Source: Aldrovandia affinis
Lineage: Eukaryota; Chordata; Actinopteri; Notacanthiformes; Halosauridae
Direction: 5' to 3'
Assembly: GCA_029706075.1 (NCBI GenBank)
Contig: JAINUG010000115.1
Location: forward strand, 310,001-374,000
DNA length: 64,000 bases
Of this stretch, positions 10,069 to 21,521 are shown one piece after another (the first letter of the stretch is position 1; every line of letters starts with the position of its first letter). The position numbers were made by a program, and so were the translations under genes. Under the pieces are notes generated by a model. It searched no databases and was not told the DNA's origin. It worked only from the letters and a program-made list of their open reading frames with translations.

Positions 10069-12244
10069 ATTCAACAGTAAGGGAATTCCAAAGCGGTCCA
10101 TCCATGCATAGTTACAGTAGTAAGAATTTTTCATATTTTTAATTGCATTAGTTCATTAGGCATATATCACTATCAGGTTTTTAGGAAAGCAGTTACCAAA
10201 TTGTACAATTTAACTTAAAACGGTTTAAATACAGCAGGCCTCCAACATTGTGACAACATAATTAGCTGTTCTAAGTGTAAAGAATGAAAGGTTTTACCAT
10301 TTGAAAGTCATCAGGAATTCGCTTTTAACTGTGTCACCAGGAATTTGTTTTTTGACTTTTTTTTACATTGAAAACTTTTTTGTTGAGAGAGATAAGTACC
10401 AAGCCAGTCTTCTGCCTGTTATGAGCAGTGGGGGGGATTGAAATTGAGTCATCTCCCAATTTTCCATTCCCAAGTTATGATATCATATACATGTTTTGAA
10501 ATGTCCAATTATAGAAAACAAAGAGTATGTCAGTTGAAAAGCGATTCATCTAACCAATGCCAGCAGACTGAAACCAGGCTTTCACCAGTCCACAGCACTG
10601 AACAATACCAAGTGAACATAGTTAGATTATGGTCTTTCACCTCAAAACACCACTTAAAAGGTTTTTTTAAAATGTGATGAATTACATTTAAAAAAATAAA
10701 TTAAATAACCCATATTCTGATCATTATTTCATAAGACTCGTGAACTTGTATTATTCCAGTCTGACAATTTCACTCTCGTTGTCCTACCCTGAATATCTGT
10801 GTTACGTTGCACCTTTAAACTCAAACAAGCTTCAAAATGAGTGACAGGCTTCTTATCCGAAATGACTTGAGATTTGCATTCAAAACTTTACAGCAGGTGC
10901 CCAGGGCTAAATACATCCGAGCGCAGCCGATTGCGGTCATAAAACAAACTCCTGTTATTCACTGTTTCACAAAAAAATAACAAGCCAGCAAAGGTTTGGA
11001 TTTATTTGGATTTGAGTCGTACCTAGTTTTATCGAATGCGTTGGGAAATTTGAGGGTTTCGTTCAGGCGTGGCATCTTAACAAGTCACTGCGGAAAAAGG
11101 TTTTGTTATCAACAGCGCAGCGAGATATGCAGTGTAAATGGAAGGTCTTTGGGGGGAAAAATACAATATTTTTCTCCTGCATAATGTACAATATCTTAGA
11201 AAAGGTAGAACTTTGACTTGTGTCTGAACCATGCATGTGCAGGAAAATGAAAAAAACATTAACTAACATTTTAAATAATTTCTTTAACAACTATATGAAG
11301 AATGAATATGAATAACAGAAGTTCTAAATATAAATATATAACAAGGGGTAACAGATAAAAGTTATAATGTCATTATTCAAATCAGGCCAGTGACTGAGCA
11401 AGCCGTAAATAACCTGTCGGTTCTGTAGAGATGGAGAATCCACTTATCTATCTCACCGTGGACAGTGGCTACACTTTTGAGGAACAGAGGAGCTGTGGGA
11501 AGCGCTGGTCCGTCTTTGGAGGCAGGTGAGGAGCAAAACAGACATCAGTGAATTTGTGACTTCATCCAACTTCATTTCAGCTTGGATATGTGTTGGTGTC
11601 CTTGTAGAATGGAGGGTCTTATTAGAATCAGCTTGGATGCCGGCTGACTGCATCTCTCTGCAGACTGCCTGTTAGTCAACGAGTCCGTCCCCAAGGAACA
11701 GTTCTAGACAGTTCAGGCATCGGTGCAGGCAGAGAAATGTCTTGAGCAATCAACAGGGACCTCCTCAACCTTGGGCACTAACATGGTCAAGCCTTTTTCT
11801 GACTGAGCGAAACTGGAAGAGACACACAGACCAAGGCTTTTATCTCGCTTTATTTACTCCCTGTAAATTCGCTCTCTGTTGAACCACTTTGGGAGCATTT
11901 TCTGAGCGGAGGGCCCCCCCAAATGTTTTCATCGCCTCTGCTCTCCAGCGATGCTAATGAAAACCTCACACAGTGCAGCAGCAAGGAATTATGGAACGGT
12001 CAACCTGCCCTGTTGCGTTTCTGCTGCAAGATCTTTCATTCATCATTCCAGGTTTGAATAAAGTGGCAACATCTGAATTTGAAGCTGTCGGATCGGGAGT
12101 TGCTACATATGCCTGCGAAATGATGTTAAGGTTTTAATGTTTGGAATACAATTCGCATATACATTTGTAGCAATGTTTTTAATTATTTACAGGGCTTTCA
12201 TTTTAGCTGTTTTAAATACAAATGAAGGGTAATTATGTCACATA
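10069..12244. other. Intergenic, no gene recognised
   Basis: AT-rich to about 11.4 kb, then more balanced. The short open frames at 10438-10677, 10996-11184 and 11453-11653 show no domain, no codon bias I can see and no supporting splice sites. The patch 11860-12080 has mixed composition and could be conserved non-coding DNA, but I have no alignment. Confidence 0.4.
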
Positions 12245-12976
12245 CCAGGAGTAGACAAAATAATGGAATCAATACATTAATATTTATTCAACAATAAGGA
12301 GTTGGGCTGCCCTTTGCTTTCAGAAGAGCTTCAATCCTTCTTGGAATGTTGTTATACATGTTTTTAATTGTATCTAGTGGGGTATTGGACCATTCTTCAA
12401 GAAGGAAAGCCTCCAGTTCTGTCAGAGATGAAGAACTTACCATCAAGTTTCAATAATGTTTACATGTGGTGATTTGGGAGGCCTTGGAAGGTGTTTGACT
12501 TTGTTCTGGTGTTCATGAAACCATGCTTGAGTCTGTTTAGCAGTGTGTATGGGGGTGTTATCTTGGAATATGGGGGCATGAACTGGCAATGTGGGTTGAA
12601 GGCTCCCTTTGGCTTTCTCCAAACATAAATCCATCCAGATGTAGGAAAAAAATGTAAAAGACGACTCATCAGACCATATGACTTTCTTCCACTGCTCAAA
12701 AGTCCAGGTTTTGTGCTCCTCACACCATATTGTGCACTGTGGTTTCCAAATGTTTCTGTTAGATCTCTCATGTTGCTTTAGAAACATATGTTAAATTGTT
12801 CACCGTCTTTTATAGCAGAAATATATTGATAATTAGTCATGACATTAATATGAAATACATGTGTATTTAATGTATTCTCTATATTGTTCATAAAAGACCG
12901 ATTTTTATTTGTGATTTAGTCACTTCAAAATGTGTCCTTTTTCATTTGGTGTTTCCATTATTTTGTCTACCCCCTG
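12245..12976 (-). mobile_element. Tc1-like element, family A, internally deleted
   Basis: The left end reads CCAGGAGTAGACAAAATAAT and the right end, inverted, CAGGGGGTAGACAAAATAAT, each followed by GGAA; a TA lies at both edges (12243-12244 and 12977-12978). At 732 bp it is about half the length of a complete Tc1. The transposase lies on the minus strand and lacks the N-terminal DNA-binding half. A second, 3'-truncated copy of the same family starts at 21522. Confidence 0.85.
12443..12787 (-). pseudogene. Tc1-like transposase remnant with DDE motifs spaced DD36E
   Basis: The 114-codon frame keeps all three catalytic positions: VIWSDESSF (first Asp), FQDNTPIHTAK (second Asp) and PPKSPHVNIIE (Glu). 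Counting residues between the second Asp and the Glu gives 36, not the 34 of classic Tc1. The N-terminal helix-turn-helix region is missing, and C-terminal sequence (EAFLLEEW-like) continues in other frames toward 12300. The catalytic signature fits the DD36E Tc1/mariner group; the copy itself is inactive. Confidence 0.8.
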
Positions 12977-12978
12977 TA

Positions 12979-13807
12979 TTTTTAACATAATTGATCATGT
13001 ATTAATTTAATACCACATACAAATACTCTATGTTGTTTTAAATTAGCCTGCTATCAAGGACCAAAATTGTGATAGCCATCCTTGGTGGTAGATGAGGACA
13101 GTATAATCTCATTTTACAATGACTTACAGAACTGAAACAGCATGCTTGCTACATTTATGAGATAAAACACAAAAAGCACACGGAAACCGAGAGACTTGAA
13201 TTCTGAACACAAAAATGGCAGTTTAACCAAGCTCCTCTGGTTCTAAATCACTCGCGTCGGTATCCATAAAACAAATGGAAAGTGTGGAACAAATAGTCAT
13301 TAAGCGCGACATGCAATGAACACTTGATGAACACTTCTGTCGCCGCTTACCAATGTTGACCAACAGCAAAGAGCACAGAGGGGAGGCAGCGAGCAAAAGT
13401 AATATTGGCAAGAGCCTGTTTCATCACAGTAACCGAGTCCAGCTGTGTTATGTCATAGTTGCCAGCCCATTATTACTAAATGAGTTCTGTTATATTCTTT
13501 CCAGCTCACTTCCCCAATGCAGTCGCCATTAGTCCCAGCGTTTCAGGTCACAGCACCCACACATCTGGCACACTATGACTGTACTCAAACTGCCTCCCAC
13601 CGCATACCCCCCCCGCCCCTCATGGGTGTTCCCTGTAACACTGCACCCCATGCAGCGAGGGGAAAAACTGGTCGGGTCATTTAGTGTCGGGAGGGGTGAC
13701 CGTGTCCATTTCACAAATGTTATCATAAGCACGCGGAATGAGAAACATCACAAGATTATATGTTTTGCACGCTTGATGTGGTGTGAATATATAATATAAA
13801 GATAGCT
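12979..13807. other. Intergenic, no gene recognised
   Basis: Mixed AT content. The small open frames at 13223-13411, 13529-13732 and 13575-13799 overlap each other on both strands and show no recognisable protein. No repeat family was identified. Confidence 0.4.
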
Positions 13808-13970
13808 GCCAACGTAAACAGCAATAAATACAAAGCCCCTCTGAGTGATCACCTTCATCCTATGGTGAAGCATTTCTATCCTGATGGGAGAGGTCTCCTC
13901 CAGACTGACAGTACCCCCATCCACAGTGGTGACCAAATGGCCTGATGAGCATGAACACAATGTAAGCCAT
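13808..13970 (+). mobile_element. Tc1-like transposase fragment
   Basis: The plus-strand translation gives NSNKYKAPLSDHLHPMVKHF followed by YPDGRGLLQTDSTPIHSGDQ, matching the region around the second catalytic Asp of Tc1 transposases; the Asp appears in a degenerate QTDSTPIH. The minus strand of 15960-16130 encodes the same stretch. No termini are preserved, so this is a relic. Confidence 0.75.
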
Positions 13971-15682
13971 ATCCCATATCCCATTTAGCTGTTACCTGCA
14001 TATACTGTATATGTATATATAGTAAATGCGTACATAGAATGAGTGAACCTCAGCTTGCAAGGTTCTTAATGATGCCATCGAGTTACACAGATTATAATCA
14101 CAGACGACAGTGCACACGGAGACCCTGGTAAAGTGAAAGACGTTTTGCACACGCGTATGTGCCCCCCGCCCCCCTCCCCGAGCGTCGATCTCGACAGTTC
14201 CGCTCCGGCGCCCACCGTGCCCTTTGAGTGATTCAACGAGGCCCGTGCTGACGTGGCAGGGAGCGCCACCCTGCTCAAGGCCCTCCGCAGCAAGGGGTCC
14301 ACACTCCATCGCCCCGCCACAGAGGCGGCTCGCGGAAATCTCATCTGCCGCAACGCACTAATGTCCTCCTCCGCACTTTTCTCCCAATGGCTTTCTTTGT
14401 GGCTGTGAATTGAACCAGGGACGAACCTTCAGACAGATATTATGCCAGCCCCCCCTCCCCCGTATAATTTCACCCCTGCCGCTCCGCTGGCGCATCCCGT
14501 TCCAATTGTTAGCTTGATCACTGAACCAAATGCTTCATTTAGCTAAAAATCAACCTTTTTCAATCTTTTATTTTTACAGAAAAAAATAACATCAAAGAGT
14601 TTGTTGTTGAGACAAACATTTTAAATTCTCTTCTCGGCTGTAATTGTAACTCTAAAAGCAACTTTTTTTATTGTATTATTTTAAGACCGAAATGATAATG
14701 CTGTCATGATAATGTCAGAGAAGGGGTCACATTTTGTTCTCAGGTGCACTGAACAACTTTTCAAGTGTATATATAGTTACATCAGAAGTGGGCCTTTGAC
14801 TTTGGTCTAGGGACAACACATAGTAACCAACACATCCGCAGAAGGCTTCAATGGGTACAATGGCAGAGTTAGCTCAAGAGCAAATTTTCATCTGTAGTCC
14901 CTTGGCAGGTGAAATATTGATACAAGACAGTTACAGATTCATCTAATATATATTTGGGTGAATGTTTTGCGCTAATATCAAGTTGCTCAACGAATGCTTT
15001 CTGTTATCAATATTGCAATAATAAATTAATGTTATTGTTATTTAGCATCTTTATTACTATTTAGCCAATGCAGCTGTTCAAAAGAATTTGCTCATTTGTT
15101 ACATATTTTCTTGTATCTTTAGCAAATTATTTCCAATTTAGTGGCATGATCCACCAGTTTGACTTGTTACTTTTGATGAAAACACAGGTGCTTTCCCCTC
15201 ACACTTATATCACTGCACAACCCAATATCGTAGAGGGATAAATGTTACCTAATGTGACATGTAATTGTGGCACATCAAAAAGGTGTTTGCCATAAAATAG
15301 TTACGCTGAGGCAGGCATATTATAGTGACACCTAGAAAGACGTATATTAGAGTGCACAGGGTAGCCCATGTACCCCCCCCTCCCCTCCCTCTAAGGAATA
15401 TAACAAACCCCACATTCAGGCAAATCAAGAGGCAAAGCTGTTGCCATAGTTGTTTGACAGGAAATAAGTATTTTGGTTAATACAGTTACACAACAAAAAA
15501 AATGATGCATGATACTGAGCAGCACTCAGAATTCCTTATAGTTTTTTTTCTGTTTACACTTACCGTGAGAAAATTATGTGACCTTGAGCCTGCTTATATA
15601 ATAATACACCTCTGTGGGTGTAACTGAGTGGTCAAAGCTGGCCGAACTGTTATGTAACATCACATAATCGGCCTTGCATGTA
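13971..15682. other. Intergenic; GC-rich patch at 14130-14350
   Basis: A GC- and CpG-rich block (14130-14350) lies in otherwise AT-rich DNA. Two antisense open frames cross it (13992-14309 and 14066-14353), but in different frames and without recognisable features, so I treat them as chance. The rest is AT-rich with no repeat that I recognise. Confidence 0.35.
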
Positions 15683-16660
15683 CAGGTAACTGTCAGGAAA
15701 AAGGAAAACACCAACATAAAGTGTCTTTATGAGTGTTGGGCCACCACAAGCCATCAGAACAGCTTCAATGGGCCTTGTTGTAGATTACGAAAGTGTCTGG
15801 AGCTCAATTGGAGGGATTCAACACAATTGTTCCACGAGAAATTCCATTGTTTGGTGATGGTGCTGGAAAACGCTCAGGCGCCACTCCAGAATCTTTCACA
15901 AGTGTGCAATTGGGTTGAGATTTGGTGACCCGAGACGGCCATGGCATATGGTTTACATTGTTCTCTTGTTCTTCAAACCATTATTTGATAACTTGTCAAA
16001 TTCTGACAATTCTTCCAGCATTGTCATCCTGGAAGAAAATACTCCCATTAGGATGGAAATGTTGCACCATAGGATGAGAGTGATTACTCATAATGGGTTT
16101 GTATTTATTGACATTTACCTTTCCCTCTAGGGGGTTGGGTGGACCTAAACCATACCAGGAAAATGCATCATACACCATAACAGAACCGCCAGAACCCTTC
16201 ACTGTGGGAAATAAGCACTTGGGCCTGTAGGTTTCTTTTGGCGTGCGCCACACATGCACTCATCCACTTTTTGAGAAATGGGTGAAGAATGACTCATCTC
16301 ACTGCTCAGTGGACCACAGCCTGTGTTCTTTGCACCATTTGCAAATGTGAATTTTTGCACCACTTTGCAAATGTGAATTTTTAGGTACACTAAGGGGTTT
16401 ATGCACTGCATTCTGACCATAGTATCCCTCATGGTTGAGGGCCACTCTTGAACGCCACGTCGGCTTCCCTTTTGACCACAGTTGCCCCTAGTTAATGATT
16501 TCTTTCTCTCAGACACCTTAGCCAATGTCCCTCATGCAACATCAGCAAGTTGAAGAGTCTTCATCACTGAAGCATCTGTCAAACATGCCCCAACAATCAA
16601 CCCTCCACCCACCACTAAGATCTTGTTAATTGGATGTTAATTGCTTAATTATCTTACCTG
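15683..16660 (-). mobile_element. Tc1-like element, family B, with decayed transposase
   Basis: The left terminus CAGGTAACTGTCAGG follows a TA; the right terminus, inverted, is CAGGTAAG, with the flanking TA mutated. At 978 bp it is shorter than a full element. The minus strand encodes broken transposase: a stretch reading FFQDDNAG at about 16010-16035 and, past stops and a shift, MPWPSR and SPNLNPIAH, where the catalytic Glu has become Ala. A 27-bp segment around 16330-16382 (TTTGCAAATGTGAATTTTT) is duplicated in tandem. Confidence 0.8.
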
Positions 16661-18174
16661 TCGGGAAGCACCTTCTTTTAATAAACTTTGTATCCCTCAT
16701 TCACTAAACGGTTTCCTTTATTTTATCAGTTGCATGTAGTTGCCATGTATTGTGTTATATTCTCCGATGTGTCATATATGAAAATGTTAACCGTACACTT
16801 GTTCAATGCCCATGAATATTTCAACAGCATTTGGCCCTGGTTCAATTTTCTAATTACATTTAAATATGCGCAGGTCCTGACGGTCCCGATTGTCAACTCC
16901 CAAGTTTCCGCACACGTTTACTTTATAAGTAAGCCACAACATTTCCCGTATTAATTAGGCTGTACGTTTTTAATGATTGAGTTGCAGATAAAGAGCGGGG
17001 AGGGGGGGTAATGTATTCGCGTACGAAGGGGGCCCTATCACTCACGGCCGTGACTGCCCGGACCTCGCGGGCCAATGCAGAGTATTGGCGGCGTCTGTCT
17101 CCCTTCAATCAAGTTAGCGTCTTCTCCAGTTGTTTCATGCACGTCGAAATTTTGGCGTTCGATAACCTTGGCCAGAGCTCCCCTGCGAGGGTGCGCGCAA
17201 AGCTTTTGGGTTTCCTCCTCCCTGCTCTGGGAGGCTGGCGGTTGGTCGGGAAAAGCACTCAACCTGCAGGGCATTTTTTTATTAGATGTCAAGCTTCAGA
17301 TAAAGATTCAAGCCACTGGGTAAACACCTTGACAGCTGCTGGAGAGGATATTTTGTCTGTGAAATGGAGTCAGGATTACTCCAAGAAAACGAGGGGGGAA
17401 GAAAAAGGGAGGGGAAAACAGGAAAAATAATGGCATTTATTTTTATTTTCAGAGAGCTTCTACCAGCAAATGGATCCCTACTGATTTAGGGCTAGTTTAG
17501 GGCTGTTAGGATTCCACTTTGTACTTTTTTTTAAAAGGGGGGGGGAGAGGTCATTCCCTTCTGTGAAACACATCGAAACGAAAACTAAGACTAACGTGAT
17601 CATTTTATGATATTTATTCTTTTAATCCATTGCATCTACACACAGGACTGGTTTCAGTCGACACCTACACTTTGACTTACTAATAAATGCAAGTTTTAGT
17701 TTTTTCTTCAGAAACAATTTGGCAAGTTCGTTTTGTTTATTGCAGAAATCGCCACTGACTGATGATTGTGATTTACGTGTAAGTGATGGGACAAATGTTG
17801 ATTGAACAAATGTGGATTGTTATGATCACCATCAAAACGCTTAAGTCAATTGTAGACAATGTATTATTCTATAGTAGGCTACAAATGTACTGTGCTTTAT
17901 TGCAATGAAAATAAAAGATTATCTTCTCTCCTTCTCAGCATATAAATACATGCATGTATACATTTATTGCAATTTTAAAAAATAAGTATAGTTATAAGTC
18001 AATATAAGTGTTGATATAAAATAGTCCAAGAGTCATTCATTGATAATACTGAACACATTTTTTCCCACAGCAATATGCACCTTTGCGTATCTGTTTACTT
18101 CTTCATCCATTCCTGACTCGCAGTCAGCACAAACATAAATCTTTGTTATGCTCTTGGTACCATTTCCAAACTTA
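16661..18174. other. Intergenic; CpG-containing patch at about 16980-17300
   Basis: No gene recognised. The 16980-17300 patch is GC-rich with many CpGs, and overlapping frames on both strands (17011-17430, 17038-17292, 17075-17323) look like composition artefacts. It could be a regulatory element. The flanks are AT-rich. Confidence 0.35.
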
Positions 18175-18199
18175 CATTTGTTTAGATATTGTAATTACA
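18175..18199 (+). repeat. 25-bp direct repeat, left copy
   Basis: A 25-bp sequence beginning CATTTGTTTAGATATTG and ending AATTACA. It is identical to 21445-21469 and abuts the CACTG terminus of the element at 18200 with no gap. Confidence 0.95.
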
Positions 18200-18470
18200 C
18201 ACTGTAAGCCCGGATTTGGTTTATACTCAAAAAGTTTAGTTCACATAACTTAAATGTGTGTAATTTCTTTACATTACTTATCCATTCTGATTAAACTGTA
18301 CTTTTTGATGACATTTCTTATTGTACAAGTTTCTTTAAGTAGAATCAACTTAAGTCATCAAGTTTTTGCCTGTTACCAATGGCAATGCTTGGACCCAACT
18401 GTCGAGCCTATACCTCGGAGCCATTTTGCTTAACGTTAGATACGGCTGGTCTTTGGAGCTGCTGTTTTCC

Positions 18471-19276
18471 AGACACGGAGAAAGAGGGGAGAAAGAGAGA
18501 GGGTGGAGAGAGATACGAAAAAGAGAAAATGTCGGCTATTTATCACCTTTGCCGTTTTGATCAACCACGTTTTTATTGGCCAGCTCGAACACCAACGGTT
18601 CAAACTTTTTTATTGAGATCAGTGACTGCATGGGCATGTGGTGAAGATAACGTTATAGAACAAGTCTGGACACGTTTGAGCGCGATCTTCCAACGTTAGT
18701 TCATCTTCTGTTTTGGTGAGCCAGAACTACTAGCACACTGGTGAGGTTTTTTTCTGTAGCTAGTTAGCTAGCTAGCTACCTCTGCTCTATGCTCATAATA
18801 CTCATTTGATTATTATTTCCCAATACAAGGTAAAGGTCATTCATTGCCTAGCTAGCATTAGCTAACATTAGCTAACCTATCTGGATTGCTAGCAAGTGCG
18901 TGCTGCTCATTATCTTGCCAGTCAGGAGTTTGTCACATTTTTCATAGCTAACCCGTTGACTTATCATCTTTCAGGAGCTGCCTGCGTGAGACACGGAGAA
19001 AGAGAGAGAGGGGAGAGAGAGACAAAACATTTTTATTGAGATCAGTGACTGGACATGTGGTGAAGATACAGAACAAGCCTGGAAAGTGGACACTTTGGAG
19101 CGCGAACGGCACATTGTCTTCAGTTTTGTTGAGCCAAAACAAGCACACCACATCTGGTGAGTTTTTCAGTTAGCTAGCTAGCTACCTCTGCTCTATGCTT
19201 GTACCAAAGTACTAGAGCACAAGTCTGGAGTGGATATGTTTGAGCGCAAACTTCCAACGTTTGTCCGTCTTCTGTT
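18471..19276 (+). repeat. Leader-like segment present two to three times inside the TIR element
   Basis: Positions 18471-18791 and 18988-19200 share GACACGGAGAAAGAG, a purine-rich stretch, TTTTTATTGAGATCAGTGAC, TGTGGTGAAGATA, GAGCGCGA, TTTTG(G/T)TGAGCCA and a TAGCTAGCTAGCTACCTCTG end. A third, shorter copy (19214-19276) repeats the CAAGTCTGGA...GAGCGC part. The two long copies contain GTGAGG (18741) and GTGAGT (19157), which read as splice donors; another GTGAGT is at 19386. This looks like amplified 5'-exon or promoter sequence. Confidence 0.75.
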
Positions 19277-19427
19277 TAAATGATAAATAAAATGATAAAT
19301 AACTAAATGATAAATAAAACCCGATATGAAGCATACTTTGTAAGATTTTTATGTCATACCAAAATGTCACACCAGTGACCACTCGGTGAGTTTCCTGTTT
19401 TTGAAAACGAGAGTTTAATGGTGTTTT

Positions 19428-19650
19428 TTGAAGGATTTTATATATGCCCGTTCTGATCTATTGTGCAACCCTAAGCCTGACATGAGCGATGCACGTTCTC
19501 TCAAGACTGCACAGTTCGTCAACATTTTGATCCTAAATAACCTGTATAACAGGGCTTATAATGCTAAATACCGAACCACTCCTTTAACCTTGAGTATGGA
19601 CCATGCTTTTTCTAAGTCTGTGATGTCCTCTCTACCCCCTCCATCCACCA
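19428..19650 (+). other. Open frame upstream of the SAMD3-like exon, function unknown
   Basis: A frame starting MKDFIYARSDLLCNPKPD runs for about 75 codons before the sequence that matches the SAMD3-like exon appears in a different frame. I do not recognise the protein. It may be 5' exon sequence of the captured gene, or chance. The position between the leader-like copies and the recognisable exon makes the first option plausible. Confidence 0.25.
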
Positions 19651-20172
19651 GGCTTTGGACCAGACAGATATCAGATGCCTTGTCCTCAGAGGGCTTCCAG
19701 TCATTTTCGGCGATGATCCATCAGACTTCTTCAAGGCCTGCTTTGTAAGCAACTTTTATTTGACATATTCTTTTAAGTAAGGGCTTGCAGATGCAAAATT
19801 GTTTATTGATAGAGAGCATTATGTTGTTTAACTGACATGATCTTGCCCTGTATCTTTTGTTCAGGATGTTGATGATGAGGACTCATACAGCCATGTGCCA
19901 GTGGGAATCCTCTGCCGTGAACAGGAAAACGTCGCTCAACACCCGCAGTCCCTTCACCTCAATCCATCCTCAGTGGGGATCATCTTGGAGGAAAAATTGT
20001 GATGGACAAACTTGAGAACCTGCCTCTCTTTGGACTGACCTACGCACTGCACCTTAACTACCCTAAGTGCATGAAGAACACTTTCGATTTCATTCAACAG
20101 GTACTTCTGAACTTGGGTAAGAGTGAACTGAAACCCAAAATTCAAACGCTGAAAAATCAGCTTACAATGTGA
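19650..20172 (+). pseudogene. Captured 3' end of a SAMD3-like fish gene, two exons, frameshifted
   Basis: Exon 1 reads RCLVLRGLPVIFGDDPSDFF then KACF, ending at 19744 before GTAAGC. The intron (19745-19864) ends TTTTGTTCAG. Exon 2 continues in frame as DVDDEDSYSHVPVGIL, then LNPSSVGIILE; a one-base shift near 19997 leads to GKIVMDKLENLP, LFGLTYALHLNYPKCMKNTF and KPKIQTLKNQLTM, with a stop at 20170-20172. The motif order and intron position agree with my knowledge of the multicopy teleost sterile-alpha-motif-domain-3-like proteins. The N-terminal domains are absent. The conserved intron means it was acquired as DNA and not as a retrocopy. Confidence 0.65.
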
Positions 20173-20324
20173 GTCAGTTGATGTTGCACAAGATTGTGAA
20201 CTCATTGTCAGTAAGAAGGCCATTTTCTCTGAAGTATACACCTTCTACATACGTTTTGTACTCATGTGGAACATGTACTTCTTCTGACATCGCTTTATCT
20301 AACACATCTGTCTTGCTCAACAAA

Positions 20325-20485
20325 TGCCACATATACAGATAATAACTTAGGCTCTGATGATGTAAAAAAATGATATACAAGGATGTAAAGAAAATACAGG
20401 ATATACAATGATATACAGATAAGTAACTTCTAAGTTCTGATGATGTAAAGGAAAATACAGGATATACAAGGATACAATGTAACTG
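20325..20485 (+). repeat. Imperfect tandem repeat, GATATACA-rich
   Basis: Two units of about 70 bp, each containing ATATACAGATAA, a TTCTGATGATGTAAA-type segment and GGATATACAA; the second is slightly diverged. The repeat lies downstream of the SAMD3-like stop within the TIR element. Confidence 0.65.
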
Positions 20486-21444
20486 CTCCAGGCATGTGGG
20501 TCCCATATTGCTTACCAGAGTTAATAATTAGAGGTAGGAATTCTACAATGCAGTTAATTTCCACAGACTTAGCCTTGCTGAAATCTGAAAGCTAGAATTT
20601 TGGGTACACTGAGTGTTGACTAAGAGCAGATCAGATTTTCTGTTAAACAGCTCATGTACCAAACCATTTTGTGTTGGCAACATCAGCCTATGATTCCAGT
20701 ATTGAAACTGAACTTTTTTTTTCTTCAGAGACAAATGTTTGTGTTAAGTGAATATTATGTTAGAAAAACATAGTGTTAACGTGTAAAGTTGGGCTCATGT
20801 TAAAAATAGTTTTATTTTGTAAAATGTGGGGCATAGATCAAATGCAAATATTTTCACTACAAAGTTTTCTATCACTAAGATGCGTGTTAAAGTATGGCAC
20901 TTTTTTGATTTGTTACAGCATGTTAAACATTACAAGAGAAACAGTTGACCAGTTTTACTTTTTTTGAAAACTGTCCACTGAAAAGCTTTGGTTCAATAAA
21001 AAATTGAAATGACTTAACTGGTTTCCTTCATTTTGATAGGCATATCACTGTAATGTTGCAGTTATATGTACTTAACAAGGCCTGTGAAATGAATGTGGGA
21101 ATGATTGATTAAAAGATAAGATTTCTGGGTTGTAGGAACTAAACAAGTTAAGTTTAATAAGTTTGAATGGAAGATTCAGTTGAATGAAAGTTTTGAGTAA
21201 TGCTTACTTAACAAGCTGAGTTAAATGAATAGCGGGGAATGATTGTTTAAACTAAATACTTTTAGTTATTGTAACTTGGTTATTAGTACATTAAACTTAG
21301 ATTTTCCATTCCATTCCATTTGGGGTCGAAGTACATTGAACTTAACCAACTTAATTTGCTCAACCAATGCATTGCTTAATGTTTTTAAGTCAACGAGATG
21401 CGTTACATTTTTTAAGTGAACACTACTTATCCGGGCTTACAGTG

Positions 21445-21469
21445 CATTTGTTTAGATATTGTAATTACA
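21445..21469 (+). repeat. 25-bp direct repeat, right copy
   Basis: Identical to 18175-18199 and directly abutting the CAGTG end of the TIR element at 21444. The next bases diverge at once on both sides, so the match is exactly 25 bp. Confidence 0.95.
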
Positions 21470-21521
21470 TTTTGAATGGAAACACTGTGCAACCATTAGT
21501 TACACTCTATATACACACATA

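Larger units (their letters stand above)
18200..21444 (+). mobile_element. 3.2-kb TIR element (CACTGTAAGCCCGGAT) carrying a gene fragment
   Basis: Both ends share the exact 16-bp inverted terminus CACTGTAAGCCCGGAT, and both subterminal regions are rich in ACTTAA/TTAAGT words over more than 150 bp. The element carries no recognisable transposase. Inside are a leader-like sequence present in two to three copies (18471-19276), a decayed two-exon gene 3' end (about 19650-20172) and AT-rich filler. It is flanked by a perfect 25-bp direct repeat. CACTG-type ends are common among fish DNA transposons, but a duplication this long does not fit any cut-and-paste superfamily I know, so I leave the class open. 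Confidence 0.8.

Noticed and set aside
18200..21444. Retrovirus or LTR element suggested by direct repeats at both ends
   Set aside because: The direct repeats are only 25 bp, the element has inverted termini, and no gag, pol or primer-binding-site features are present.
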